From assembly GCA_026770585.1 (NCBI GenBank), contig MU646460.1:161790-183550 (forward strand): a stretch of DNA of 21,761 nucleotides, read 5' to 3'. The notes under the pieces are model-generated. The model had not been told where the DNA came from, did not search any database, and saw only the letters and a program-made list of their open reading frames with translations. Shown piece after piece: positions 8,692 to 16,785 of this stretch (position 1 is its first letter; every line of letters starts with the position of its first letter). The stretch is from Baffinella frigidus. Its lineage: Eukaryota > Cryptophyceae > Cryptomonadales > Baffinellaceae. The position numbers were made by a program, and so were the translations under genes.

Positions 8692-10183
8692 ATGTTGAAC
8701 ACGCAGGCCAACTGCGGCGGCGCAAACATGCAGGGCGAAGACGGGGCGAAGGAGCGGAAGGTCAACGACCTCCAGAGCAGCACCACCAAGTTCGAGACGA
8801 AGGAGAATGCCGGGCTTGCAAGCAGCCGCACCGAGGCGTGGGAGCGGGTCGACCAGACGACGCAAGAGGCCGCCAATGATGGTGTGGGTGACCTGTTCAG
8901 GTGCAATCGCGCCCCCCGTCTCACCCCAACACAGCAACTTCCCCGCGGAGGCCTCGGAGGTTTTGGGATCTGACTGATAGGCCCAAGCAGGTCGATGGGC
9001 TTCACTGCTGCAGCCGAGCTCGGCGGGGGCAAGTTCGGCGCCTCCACGAGCATGGTGCGCATGATGGAGGCGCAGCTGGAACTGCGCCTGGAGGACATCA
9101 CCGGGCCGATTGACCCGCAGCAGGTGTAGAACCCTCCCGCTCCCCGCACCGCCCTCTCGACCCCAGGCGCCGGACCTCGCTCTGGTCAGTGGTCAAGTCG
9201 AGTCAAGAGGCTGAGGGCAGTCTCTGTAGAAAGGGAGTCGCATGGCATATCCCTGTCAGGGGAGAGAGGGGGGATGCTGACCGAAGGAAGCGGCGGGGGG
9301 CACACAGGTACTGCGCGCTCTCTACACGGAGCACTGCGATGGGCCGGAGGCGCTGGAGCGGTTCGAGAGCAGCTACGGCTTCGAGACGTGCGCCAAGGAG
9401 GAGTTTGAGTGCGTCGAGGGAGAGAAGGGCGTCGACACGAAGACGTGGACGCTGGCGAAGGATGCTGTGCCCAAGGTTGCGTCCAAGACAGGGGTGAGGG
9501 TGCGGGATGCACGGACGATGTCCGAGGTGCTCAGGAGCGAGGAGGTCAAGCTCGGGGGGTTGGTACCCGAGGAGGTGGTCGCGTTGCGGCTTCTGACGGG
9601 ACCCATGCACGAGGTATACAACCTGACCCTGCGGGGAGGGGGGTTGAAAGCGGAGGACGGGAAGGGTGTGCGCTTTGCCACGACGTGCTTGGTGATCAGC
9701 AGCGGTCTGGCGAAGCTGGCGCGGGTCGGGGCGGCGCTCAAGGGCGACGCGGTCTACCGGGGGCTGCGTGGGGGGGGTGAGCAGTTTGCTTCCGGACTGC
9801 TGGAGAAGGAAGGCCAGGGGTTTGCGTCGGTGGTGGACCTGTCTTTCTTGTCCGTGACGGAGAACCGGGCGGAGGCGGAGAGGCACGCGGCGAGGGCGGA
9901 CGCAGGCGGCGGGGAGCAGGGGGCAATGCCGACGATACTGGAGATCAAGGTGGGCAAGACGTCTATGGGATCGCGCTTGAGGTGGGTGTCGCAGTTCCCG
10001 GAGGAGGAGGAGATCGTGTACCCGCCGCGGACGCATCTGGAGGTGGTTGGGCCGCCGCGGGTGGAGGAGGGGGTGAGGGTGATCACGCTGCGGCCGACGG
10101 TGGACCAGAGCGTGCGGACGCTGGAGCAGATGCGGGCAGCGCGGAAGGAGGCGGTGTTGGAGCTGGTCCATTCCCTGGGGTAA
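8692..10183 (+). CDS. Gene A: predicted ADP-ribosyltransferase (R-S-ExE type), three exons
   Basis: Predicted transferase of ADP-ribose from NAD+ to protein. Exons are 8692-8900, 8991-9123 and 9308-10183; both introns (90 and 184 bp) are GT-AG and keep frame, giving 405 residues. Residues 1-69 are charged and probably helical (KVNDLQSSTTKFETK). Exon 2 encodes a linker (GGGKFGASTS). Exon 3 carries the ART fold: TGPM at 211-214, the NAD-binding Arg in YRG (R265), the Ser strand FLSVT (S296) and the EEEEIVYPP loop, giving ExE at E347/E349. ExE is typical of arginine-specific ARTs (family knowledge). It ends shortly after ITLRPTVDQ. There is no signal peptide or membrane segment. The start is provisional, since the frame is open slightly upstream and earlier exons may exist. 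The gene lies 355 bp upstream of paralogue B. Substrate unknown. Confidence 0.75.
8901..8990 (+). other. Gene A intron 1
   Basis: Donor CAG|GTGCAA, acceptor AAGCAG|GTCG. Phase 2 to phase 2 joining creates an Arg codon and connects two otherwise separate frames. In-frame stops in the intron (TGA at 8971) support its removal. Confidence 0.65.
9124..9307 (+). other. Gene A intron 2
   Basis: Donor CAG|GTGTAG, acceptor CACACAG|GTAC, phase 0. The position corresponds to gene B intron 1, just upstream of the ART domain, so it probably predates the duplication. Confidence 0.7.
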
Positions 10184-10530
10184 TCCCCAAACCCTACACC
10201 CTACACCCTGCACCCTACACCCTGCACCCTACACCCTACACCCTACACTCTCAACCCTTTGCCCTCAACCCCAAACCCCATTTCCTCAAACTTAAACTTT
10301 GAACCCTACACCCTGCACACTAAGCCCTAAACCCTAAACCCCAAACCCTAAACCCTAAACCCTAAACCCTAAACCCCAAACCATAAACCATAAACCATAA
10401 ACCATAAACCATAAACCCCGAACCCTGAACCCTGAAGCCTGAACCCTAAACCCGAATCCCGAATCTCCAAACCCCAAACCCCAAACTCTAAACGCTTGAC
10501 CCTAAACCCTAAACCCTAAACCCTAAACCA
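10184..10530. repeat. Telomere-like tract filling the gap between genes A and B
   Basis: About 345 bp of CCCTACA, CCCTGCA, CCCTAAA, ACCATAA and CCCTGAA heptamers. It begins directly after the gene A stop (TAA 10181) and ends in CCTAAACCAG directly before the first gene B exon. The last units are perfect CCCTAAA. Confidence 0.9.
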
Positions 10531-10538
10531 GGTGGGAC

Positions 10539-13500
10539 ATGCGGCACGACGCGCAGCGGGAGAGGGAGCTGGGGGCTCGGCGGGGAGCGATAGACGCGTG
10601 GGAGAAGGGGCTGCTTGCGAACATGATGCTGACGCAGGACGCGGGGTGGTACACAGACAACGGCAAGTACAGACAGGTGGTGGCGCTGGTGTTCAAGGAG
10701 TGGGAGAGTGGGCGGGAGAAGGTGCGTCTGCCTGGGGGGATGGAGTCGGCAGGGAGGGAGGGGGGGGACGTGGTTGCGGAGCAGTGCGGGTGGTGCGCCA
10801 AGAAGGGAGTCCCGCTTTTCAAGTGTCTGCGCTGCAAAGTAGATACGTACTGCGGCAAGGACTGCCAGCGTGCCGCGTGGCCCACGCACAAGAAAGGGTG
10901 CTCGCGCCCGCTGCTGCCAGGGGATGTCGAGCAGCAGACGCACGCGGGCGGGGAGGAGGAGAAGGGGGAGGAAGGCGCTGACTCGGCGGCTCTGAGCAGC
11001 TCGTTCCGGGGGAATGAGTCTGCGGCGGGGACCTCTGCCAGGAAGGGGGGGGCGAAGGGGATTCGGGAGGTTGCGGGCAACGACGTGGCGGCGCTGCATT
11101 CCAAGTTCTTTCAGGATGCGACGTTCGGGGGGAGGAGGGGGACGTTTGGGGGGGTGGATGCGTTCGACGCGGGGATCGAGAGGCAGGTGCGTCCCAGCCA
11201 GGAGAGGCACCACCCAAGTCTGTTTCCCGTCTTTTGAGAGAAGGGTGTGGAGTGTGGATCTGTAGCAGGTGCAGTTTGCAGTCCGTGTTACATCGCTGCT
11301 GGTGGGCCTTGGGTATTCGAGTATTCCGAATTATTACAGAGGTATCTGATGGAGAGGGCGGGTTGGCAGGTGGGGAAGATGGACGTGAACGTGAGTAAGG
11401 CCATGGCGGCGGAGCACACCATGTCGGAGGACAGCGAGGAGGCGTTCGAGGCTCCCAACACCCAGCTTTCAACGACACCGTTGCAGGAGTGGCGCTTCGT
11501 TCTGGGCATGGGTGGGCACGTGTCAGCAAATGGAGAGATCGTCGAGGGGGGGAGGCCGACGAACGAGGTTCTGTTCAAGGGGCGAAACGCGAAATCGCTC
11601 GAGCACCTCAAGGGGCTGATTGAGGCCCGTGAGGCGGAGCTGACGATGGCGGAGCTTGTGGCTCTGCGCCTCTACACTGGCCCGATGGTGAGCACCACGT
11701 CGCCGCACTGCATCGTTGCTTCCCAAGAGGGTGCTGGCAGGCAGATACTGTTTTGATGGGTTGGAAATGACTTGGAATATCGTGTGTTGGTTTGCACTTG
11801 ACTTGTTCCGCTGTTCCCCGGATGGATTCATCTTGGGGAGCGTTTCGACTGAGAGACGTGGACTGATTTTCTCACTGATAGCCGTTGGTTGCATGTTCCT
11901 TTCTCGAGGTGGGTTTGCTCTCGCACTCCTCTCGCACTGCTAGTCTCTTGCCCTCCGTGAAAGAGGTGGTCTACTCACGACAGTGTTTTGGGCAGTACGT
12001 GCGCTACAACGGAGTGCTCCGCGGCTTCTACTCGCGCAACTTGTACACCACGACCCTGCACCTCATCGTCAGCGGGCTGCGCAAGCTCTGCCGCATCACG
12101 GCTCCGCCGCCCAAGAATGCGGAGGGGGGGCGCGAGGTGTTCCGGGGGACGGGAGGGATGGCGCTGCCGCCGGACTTCTTCCACTCGGATGAGCAGGGTT
12201 TCGCGGGGGGCGTGGAGGCGGCCTTCATGAGCACGACGACGGACCGGACGGTTGCGATGCACTACTCGGGGGTGGGAGGCGGGGCGGAGTCGGAAGGGGG
12301 GCTGCGGACGGTGTTTCGGTACCTGGTAGGGGAGAGGTCTCTGGGGGCGGACGTGTCGTGGCTGTCGCAGTTTGCGGGGGAGAAGGAGATGCTGTTCGGC
12401 CCGATGACGCACATGCAGATGGTGGGGAAGCCGTGGGTGGAGGAGGGAGGAGTGTCGGTGATCACGGTGCGTCCGACAGTGAGCCAGCGGAGCAGGACGC
12501 TGGAGCAGGTGGAGCGGGGGCGGTGCGAGGGGCTGATGCAGCTCGGCGCGAGCCTGGTGTCGGACGTGCGGTTCTGCGCTCGCAACCACGCGGTGTGGGA
12601 GCTGTGCAAGGACTTGATCGAGAGCCAGGGGGTGGCAGTCACCGAGGAGGTGGAAGGCCGGGCGCCAACAGCGTACAACGACAACGCGATCTATCGCGAC
12701 ACTGTGCTGAGGCTGATCGACGTGTCGGAGGAGGGGCGGAAGGCGGTGGCGGAGCGGGTACGGGAGGAGGGGGTGGGGCGACGGGACGGCGGGGACCGGG
12801 AGGGGGCGTTGGAGCACTTGCGCAAGGCGATTGCAGTGACGCAGGAGCTGTGCGCGAACGACAGGGCACGGATGGACCGGCTGGCAGGGATGCGGGGGGA
12901 GGTTGCGGGGATGCACGGGGAATCGGGGGTCGGGGCGGCGGAGGCCAAGACTGCCCTGGCTTTGGACCTGAAGGAGCAAGGAGAGTACGCGAAGGCGTTA
13001 GAGCTGCTGAAGGAAGCGCTCGGGATCTACCAGGCGGAGCTGAGCGAGGAGGTACGAGAAGCGGGATGTCCAGCACATGAGCATAGGCGCCAGCGGGGGA
13101 TCGGTTAGGGGGCAACATCTGTGACAATTGCGTGTCAAGGTTCAGGTTCGTGAATTCTGCACTGGGTTGTCGATGCAGCGTTGGCGTGGTGAGGCTGAAG
13201 GGGTTGAAGCGACATTGTTCGCCCAAAGTGGGAAGCACATCTTTGTCTCTCCCCTGAAACATGAGGCCGCCTCTGCTCTTGCTGGATCTAAGGCGGAGGC
13301 AGGTATGAGGTGGCGCTGAGGAGCGTTGTCGTCGTGTGCTGACGTTGCTCGTCCCTGCTTGCTGCAGGAACAGCAGCAGCACATTGGAATCGCACGCGCG
13401 TACGGCATCATGGGCGTCGTCTACGAACAGCAGGGCAAGTATGAGATGGCGCTGGAGCAGCACAAGATGTGCCTTGCGATCCGGATCAAGGCGCTGGGCG

Positions 13501-14333
13501 AGGACCACCCGGACGTGGCCGCCACGTACAACAACATCGCCATCGTCTACGACAACCAGGGCAAGTACACGATGGCGCTGGATCAGTACGAGAAGGGCCT
13601 CGCGGTCCAGATTAAGGCGCTGGGCGAGTACCACCCGGACGTGGCCGCCACGTACAACAACATTGCCGTCGTCTACGCCAGGCAGTGCAAGGACGAGATG
13701 GCGCTGGAGCAGTTTGAGAAGTGCCTCGCGATCCGGATCAAGGCGCTGGGCGAGGACCACCCGGACGTGGCCACCACGTACCACAACATGGGTGGCGTCT
13801 ACGACAGGCAGGGCAAGGACGAGATTGCGCTGGAGCTGTACGTGAAGGGCCTCGCGATCCGGATCAAGGCGCTGGGCGAGGACCACCCGGACGTGGCCGC
13901 CACGTACAACAACATCGCCATCGTCTACGACAACCAGGGCAAGTACGCGATGGCGCTGGAGCAGTACGAGAAGGGCCTCGCGATCAAGGTCAAGGCGCTG
14001 GGCGAGGACCACCCGCACGTGGCCGACACGTACAGCAACGTGGCCGGCGTCTACGTGAACCAGGGCAAGTACGAGATGGCGCTGGAGCTGTATGGGAAGG
14101 GCCTCGCGATCAAGATCAAGGCGCTGGGCGAGAACCACCCGGACGTGGCCGACACGTACAACAACATCGCCAACACCAAGTACAACATGGCGATGTTGCT
14201 GGCGAGGCAGGGCGAGCTGGCGCGGGCCGGGGGTCTCTTCCGAGCGGCGATCCGCAGCAAGGTGCTCGGCGCGGAGCACGAGGAGACGCTCGACGCCCTC
14301 GAGTGCGCACGTGAATGTGAGCAGGGCGTTTGA
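10539..14333 (+). CDS. Gene B: predicted MYND zinc finger - ADP-ribosyltransferase - TPR protein, four exons
   Basis: Exons are 10539-11186, 11340-11687, 11996-13051 and 13368-14333, all joined in phase 0 (1005 residues). Residues 83-121 are a complete MYND zinc finger, usually a protein-binding module: C83, C86, C96, C99, C105, C109, H117, C121. The ART domain starts near 316 (LVALRLYTGPM). It has the NAD-binding Arg in VFRG (R382), FMSTTT (S411) and GEKEMLF (E461/E463), so the R-S-ExE set for arginine-type transfer is complete. A helical linker leads to TPRs. One repeat spans the exon 3/4 junction; six more with KALGE(D/Y/N)HP follow at exactly 42 residues, then a degenerate last one, of the type found in kinesin light chains. 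Likely intracellular; TPR and MYND could recruit targets. The acceptor of exon 2 could instead be 11321. The start follows a CAG, so an upstream exon is possible. The 546-codon antisense frame is a shadow. Confidence 0.8.
11187..11339 (+). other. Gene B intron 1
   Basis: Donor AGGCAG|GTGCGT, acceptor TTATTACAG|AGG. Read-through meets a stop after VRPSQERHHPSLFPVF. An acceptor at 11321 (TTCGAG|TATTCC) is also in frame. It would add YSELLQ, and the LLQRYLMER context then matches VLRALYTEH of gene A slightly better. Confidence 0.6.
11688..11995 (+). other. Gene B intron 2, absent from gene A
   Basis: Donor GATG|GTGAGC, acceptor TTTTGGGCAG|TACG. Splicing joins TGPM to YVRYNGVLRG, aligned without gaps to TGPMHEVYNLTLRG in the uninterrupted exon 3 of gene A. 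The intron is relatively T-rich compared with the exons. Confidence 0.8.
13052..13367 (+). other. Gene B intron 3
   Basis: Donor GAGGAG|GTACGA, acceptor TTGCTGCAG|GAAC, phase 0. It falls within a TPR unit (LGIYQAELSEE|EQQQHIGIARAYG). An in-frame stop occurs at 13106 if it is retained. Confidence 0.7.
13400..14160 (+). repeat. 126 bp tandem repeat encoding the TPR array
   Basis: The AAGGCGCTGGGCGA landmark occurs at 13488, 13614, 13740, 13866, 13992 and 14118, a spacing of exactly 126 bp each time. Units are near-identical at the DNA level, including third codon positions, which implies recent amplification or homogenisation. Confidence 0.95.
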
Positions 14334-14545
14334 GGACCGGGTCCAGGACGAGCCCGCCTCGGGCCATTAGATCGACTGTATCCGGGGTGAGCCCTATGAG
14401 TAGTGTAACCTCGCGCGAGTGAAGGCATCAGAGTTCCAAGGTTGTTCTCATAGGGCGCCGCGTGAGCGTGATGGGGACTGGGAAGTAAGTCTCCCTGGGG
14501 GAGCATACATGGCGGCCGCGTTCGTAGTAATAAAAGTCTCTCCTA
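14334..14545 (+). promoter_or_regulatory. Gene B 3' region with hairpin and AATAAA
   Basis: After the stop come GAGCCCGCCTCGGG (a dispersed motif) and a pair of inverted 9-mers, CCCTATGAG (14392) and CTCATAGGG (14447), enclosing CTCGCGCGAG. Then comes GCATACATGGCGGCC with AATAAAA at 14529, a candidate polyadenylation signal. The last module is also found at 6435-6480. Confidence 0.4.
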
Positions 14546-14621
14546 AATACCAGGGTGCACTTTCCCAAAGGCAGCAGGCGTGCTACGACCACCGTAGCCT
14601 ACTTGTGCTCCGTACATGTAG

Positions 14622-15119
14622 GGCCCTGGGCGAGGTACCTCGCCCATAAGGAGCCGCTCACCCCCTAGGACCTCTGTAAGGCCCTAGGTATCGGCCTACT
14701 GTAGGGTCCTGGGGAGTGTGCCTTCTTAAGAGCCAAGTACCCCTGTACAGGGTCTGGGGGGGGCTCTCTTAAAACGCCACCGCCCCCTAGACCCTGACGT
14801 ACGCCCTAGGGCCTACTGTAGCGTTCTGCAGGCCTAGGATCTAGCCTCCCCCTTGGACCACCGCAGGGCCCTAGGTATCGGCGTACTGCAGGGTCCTGGG
14901 GAGTGTTCCTTCTCAAGAGCCAGGTTCCCATGTAAAAGGTCAGGGGAGGGCTCGCGCGTAAACCACCGCCGCCCCCTAGGACCCTAACGTACGCCCTAGG
15001 GCCTACATAGCGTCCTGCAGGCCTAGGACCTACTGGCCATCGCAGGGTCCTGGGGATAGGCCTGCTGTAGGGTCCTAGGAGGTGGCGAGTTCTTGTACGC
15101 GAGACCCCCCTGTACTGCC
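14622..15119. mobile_element. Decayed TACCTCGCTCAT-family elements in a 197 bp tandem duplication
   Basis: Family core pieces (CCCCCTAGGACC, CCTACTGTAGGGTCC, GGCCCTAGG) recur but the arms are eroded. GGCCCTAGGTATCGG(C/G) starts at 14680 and again at 14877, so a 197 bp unit is duplicated: 14680-14876 and 14877 to about 15073. No genes are present. Confidence 0.75.
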
Positions 15120-15164
15120 ACACGGGACGCACCGGTACGCACGTGCACGCACTCGAATAGGGGC

Positions 15165-15286
15165 TACAGGGGTACCTCGATTACAAGAAAACGCCTCCCC
15201 GTAGGACCCTACAGTAGGTTTATGCCTAGGGCCCTATGGTCGTCCTAGGAGGGTGACGTTTTCTTGTAATCGAGGTACCCCTGCAC
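15165..15286. mobile_element. Foldback element, arm-coupled GATTACAAG variant
   Basis: Both arms read CAGGGGTACCTCGATTACAA (or its complement), whereas the rest of the family has CTCGCTCATAA. The interior is the usual CTACAGTAGG...CCTAGGGCCCTATGG core. Flanked by TA on the left and CA on the right. Confidence 0.9.
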
Positions 15287-15325
15287 TCACGGGTGGTGCG
15301 TGTTTTGACTCGCGAGTAACTCCTG

Positions 15326-15494
15326 TACAGGGGTACCTCGCTCATAAGAAAACGCTTCCGCCTAGGGACCCCCATAGGGCCCTACTGTAGGGTACCTCGC
15401 TCATCAGAAACCGCCCCCCCCCTAGGACCCTACAGTAGGGCCCTATGGGGGTCCCTAGGGGGAAGCGTTTTCTTATGAGCGAGGTACCCCTGTA
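15326..15494. mobile_element. Foldback element with 65 bp arms containing a second half-element
   Basis: Arms run from the CAGGGGTACC ends inward through CATAGGGCCCTACTGTAGGG (about 65 bp) with very few mismatches, and TA flanks both sides. The loop is itself a family left half (TACCTCGCTCATCAGAAACC followed by CTAGGACCCTACAGTAGG). It therefore looks composite or nested. Confidence 0.9.
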
Positions 15495-15552
15495 CCCAGG
15501 TACGCGTGTGTTCAATGCAACATGGCCATCATGCATGACCCACTACAGGAGC

Positions 15553-15673
15553 TACAGGGGTACCTCGCTCATAAGAAACCGCCTCCCCCTAGGACCCTAC
15601 AGTAGGCCCATGCCTAGGGCCCTGTGGTGGTACTAGGGGGGGGGCGATTTCTTATGAGCGAGGTACCCCTGTA
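15553..15673. mobile_element. TACCTCGCTCAT-family foldback element
   Basis: Consensus arms CAGGGGTACCTCGCTCATAA with TA on both sides and the CTACAGTAGGCCCATGCCTAG core. A good reference copy of the family. Confidence 0.95.
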
Positions 15674-15776
15674 CAGTGTAGCCCTCTCCCCCCGTCGGGA
15701 GTGGATCCGTTGGAGCCACTGCACGCGAGCGTGGCTGCTACCAGGGGTGTGAGGAGGTCATAGGCTAACGGCCTGG

Positions 15777-15904
15777 AAATGGGGTAGTTAGGCATACGGC
15801 ATTGCCTAAGACCTCCTACCGTAGGCCGAGGGATCCCAGGACCAAAAAGTCTCGGCCTACGGTAGGAGGTCCTCGGCAATGCCGTATGCCTAACTACCCC
15901 ATTT
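15777..15904. mobile_element. Foldback element with 54 bp arms
   Basis: AAATGGGGTAGTTAGGCATA... (15777-15830) is repeated inverted at 15851-15904 with two mismatches around a 20 nt loop. It has a different sequence from the TACCTCGCTCAT family. Flanks CTGG and TTGG could be an imperfect duplication. The preceding stretch 15674-15776 shows no gene. Confidence 0.85.
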
Positions 15905-15923
15905 TTGGTCAGTTACCCGATTA

Positions 15924-16011
15924 GAGTGAGGACTGCATGAATCGTGGGATAGGCCCGCCTCGGGAGCTGACAAGGGGTACCTCGCTCCCAAGCTCACGTG
16001 GAGTTCTGAGA
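15924..16011. repeat. Dispersed repeat copy 1
   Basis: GAGGACT..GTGGGATAGGCCCGCCTCGG followed by GAGCTGACAAG and TACCTCGCTCCCAAG. Related copies lie at 17551-17631 and 18076-18150. The TACCTCGCTC phrase resembles the foldback-family end. Confidence 0.8.
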
Positions 16012-16022
16012 GCCATCCACGT

Positions 16023-16082
16023 AGTGCGGTCCACTTTTAGCAATAAGTGGACAGTGCGGTCCACTTTTAGCAATAAGTGGAC
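16023..16082. repeat. Tandem 30 bp duplication of a hairpin
   Basis: Two perfect 30 bp units (16023-16052, 16053-16082). Each contains GTCCACTT and AAGTGGAC around an 8 nt loop. Confidence 0.9.
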
Positions 16083-16128
16083 GTTTCTCGCGAACATCGT
16101 CGAGGTGTGGCGTCCGGGAGTAGCTTAC

Positions 16129-16270
16129 AGGGTTATTTGGGTTATCCCTTAAGTGACCAGCCGGTCAAAATTGACCCGCAAGAGGTCCTAGGCAGGTCCT
16201 AGGGCCCTATGGTAGGGCGTATGCGCCTACTGGGCACTTAAGGGTTATATGAGAACCCAGAACTTAAGAA
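16129..16270. mobile_element. Degenerate foldback element
   Basis: GGGTTATCCCTTAAGTG near 16138 pairs partly with CACTTAAGGGTTATATGAGA near 16235. The interior has CCTAGG and GGGCCCTATGG pieces like the main family core. Boundaries are uncertain. Confidence 0.5.
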
Positions 16271-16290
16271 CCCACGCCGGATTTGGGGGC

Positions 16291-16446
16291 TGCGTGGGCG
16301 GTTTCTTATGAGCGAGGTAAGTACAGGGTAACCTCGCTCATAAGAAACCGCCCCCCCCCCCTAGGACCACCATAGGGCCCTAGGCATGGGCCTACTGTAC
16401 AGGGTCTTAGGGGGGGGCATTTTCTTATGAGCGAGGTACCCCTGTA
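16291..16446. mobile_element. TACCTCGCTCAT-family element preceded by a solo end
   Basis: 16322-16446 is a full element (arms CAGGGTAACCTCGCTCATAA and complement, TA flanks). Immediately upstream, 16291-16321 is an isolated right end (GGTTTCTTATGAGCGAGGTA). A partial CAGGTACCCCTGTAC follows at 16444. Confidence 0.85.
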
Positions 16447-16551
16447 CAGGTACCCCTGTACTTGGGAGTCATGTGCCGTGAGAGCTTCCCGCGACGAGAG
16501 AGCTGTGAAGAGCTGGTAGAGGCCAAAAGTCTGCTTCACCCCACATACAGA

Positions 16552-16650
16552 CGATCTAACGGCTCACCCCGCATAGTCGATCTAACGGCTCACCCCGCAT
16601 ACAGTCGCGTTAACCCCCCGAGGCGGGCTCGTTCTCGACGACGTCCTCAC
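16552..16650 (-). repeat. Inverted partial copy of gene B 3' end
   Basis: On the minus strand 16587-16650 matches 14330-14395 at roughly 80 percent by eye: GAGGAC...GAACGAGCCCGCCTCGG...GACTGTAT.CGGGGTGAGCC. The distal part, CGGGGTGAGCCGTTAGATCG, is duplicated once (about 16552-16602). Confidence 0.6.
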
Positions 16651-16663
16651 AGGAGTCCTTCAC

Positions 16664-16785
16664 CCGGAGGCGGGCCCATCCGAGTCGGAGGCGGGCCCAT
16701 CCGTCCCGAGGCGGGCCTATCCGTCCCGAAGCGGGCCCATCCGTCCCGAGGCGGGCCCATCCTACCCGAGGCGGGCCCATCCAAT
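16664..16785. repeat. 20 bp minisatellite, about six units
   Basis: CCGAGGCGGGCCCATCCGTC-type units with marks at 16668, 16689, 16709, 16729, 16749 and 16769. Each unit contains the CCCGAGGCGGG motif found dispersed elsewhere in the window. Confidence 0.9.

Noticed and set aside
9203-10213. 336-codon minus-strand frame opposite gene A
   Set aside because: Arg/His/Pro/Leu-rich composition is typical of GC-rich antisense shadow. No domain is recognisable and it overlaps the ART coding exon.
10509-11529. Minus-strand frames of about 190-236 codons opposite gene B exon 1
   Set aside because: Pro/Ser/Arg-rich shadows of the MYND exon.
12639-14279. 546-codon open frame on the minus strand
   Set aside because: It lies antisense to the gene B coding exons and the TPR repeat. 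Its Val/Asp/His/Arg-rich repeats are the complement of the 126 bp units, and the plus strand has clear domains and splice-consistent frames.
15300-15700. Recurrent peptide RGTSLIR / MSEVPLY / QGYLAHK in many frames
   Set aside because: These are translations of the TACCTCGCTCAT foldback arms in different frames, not a protein family.
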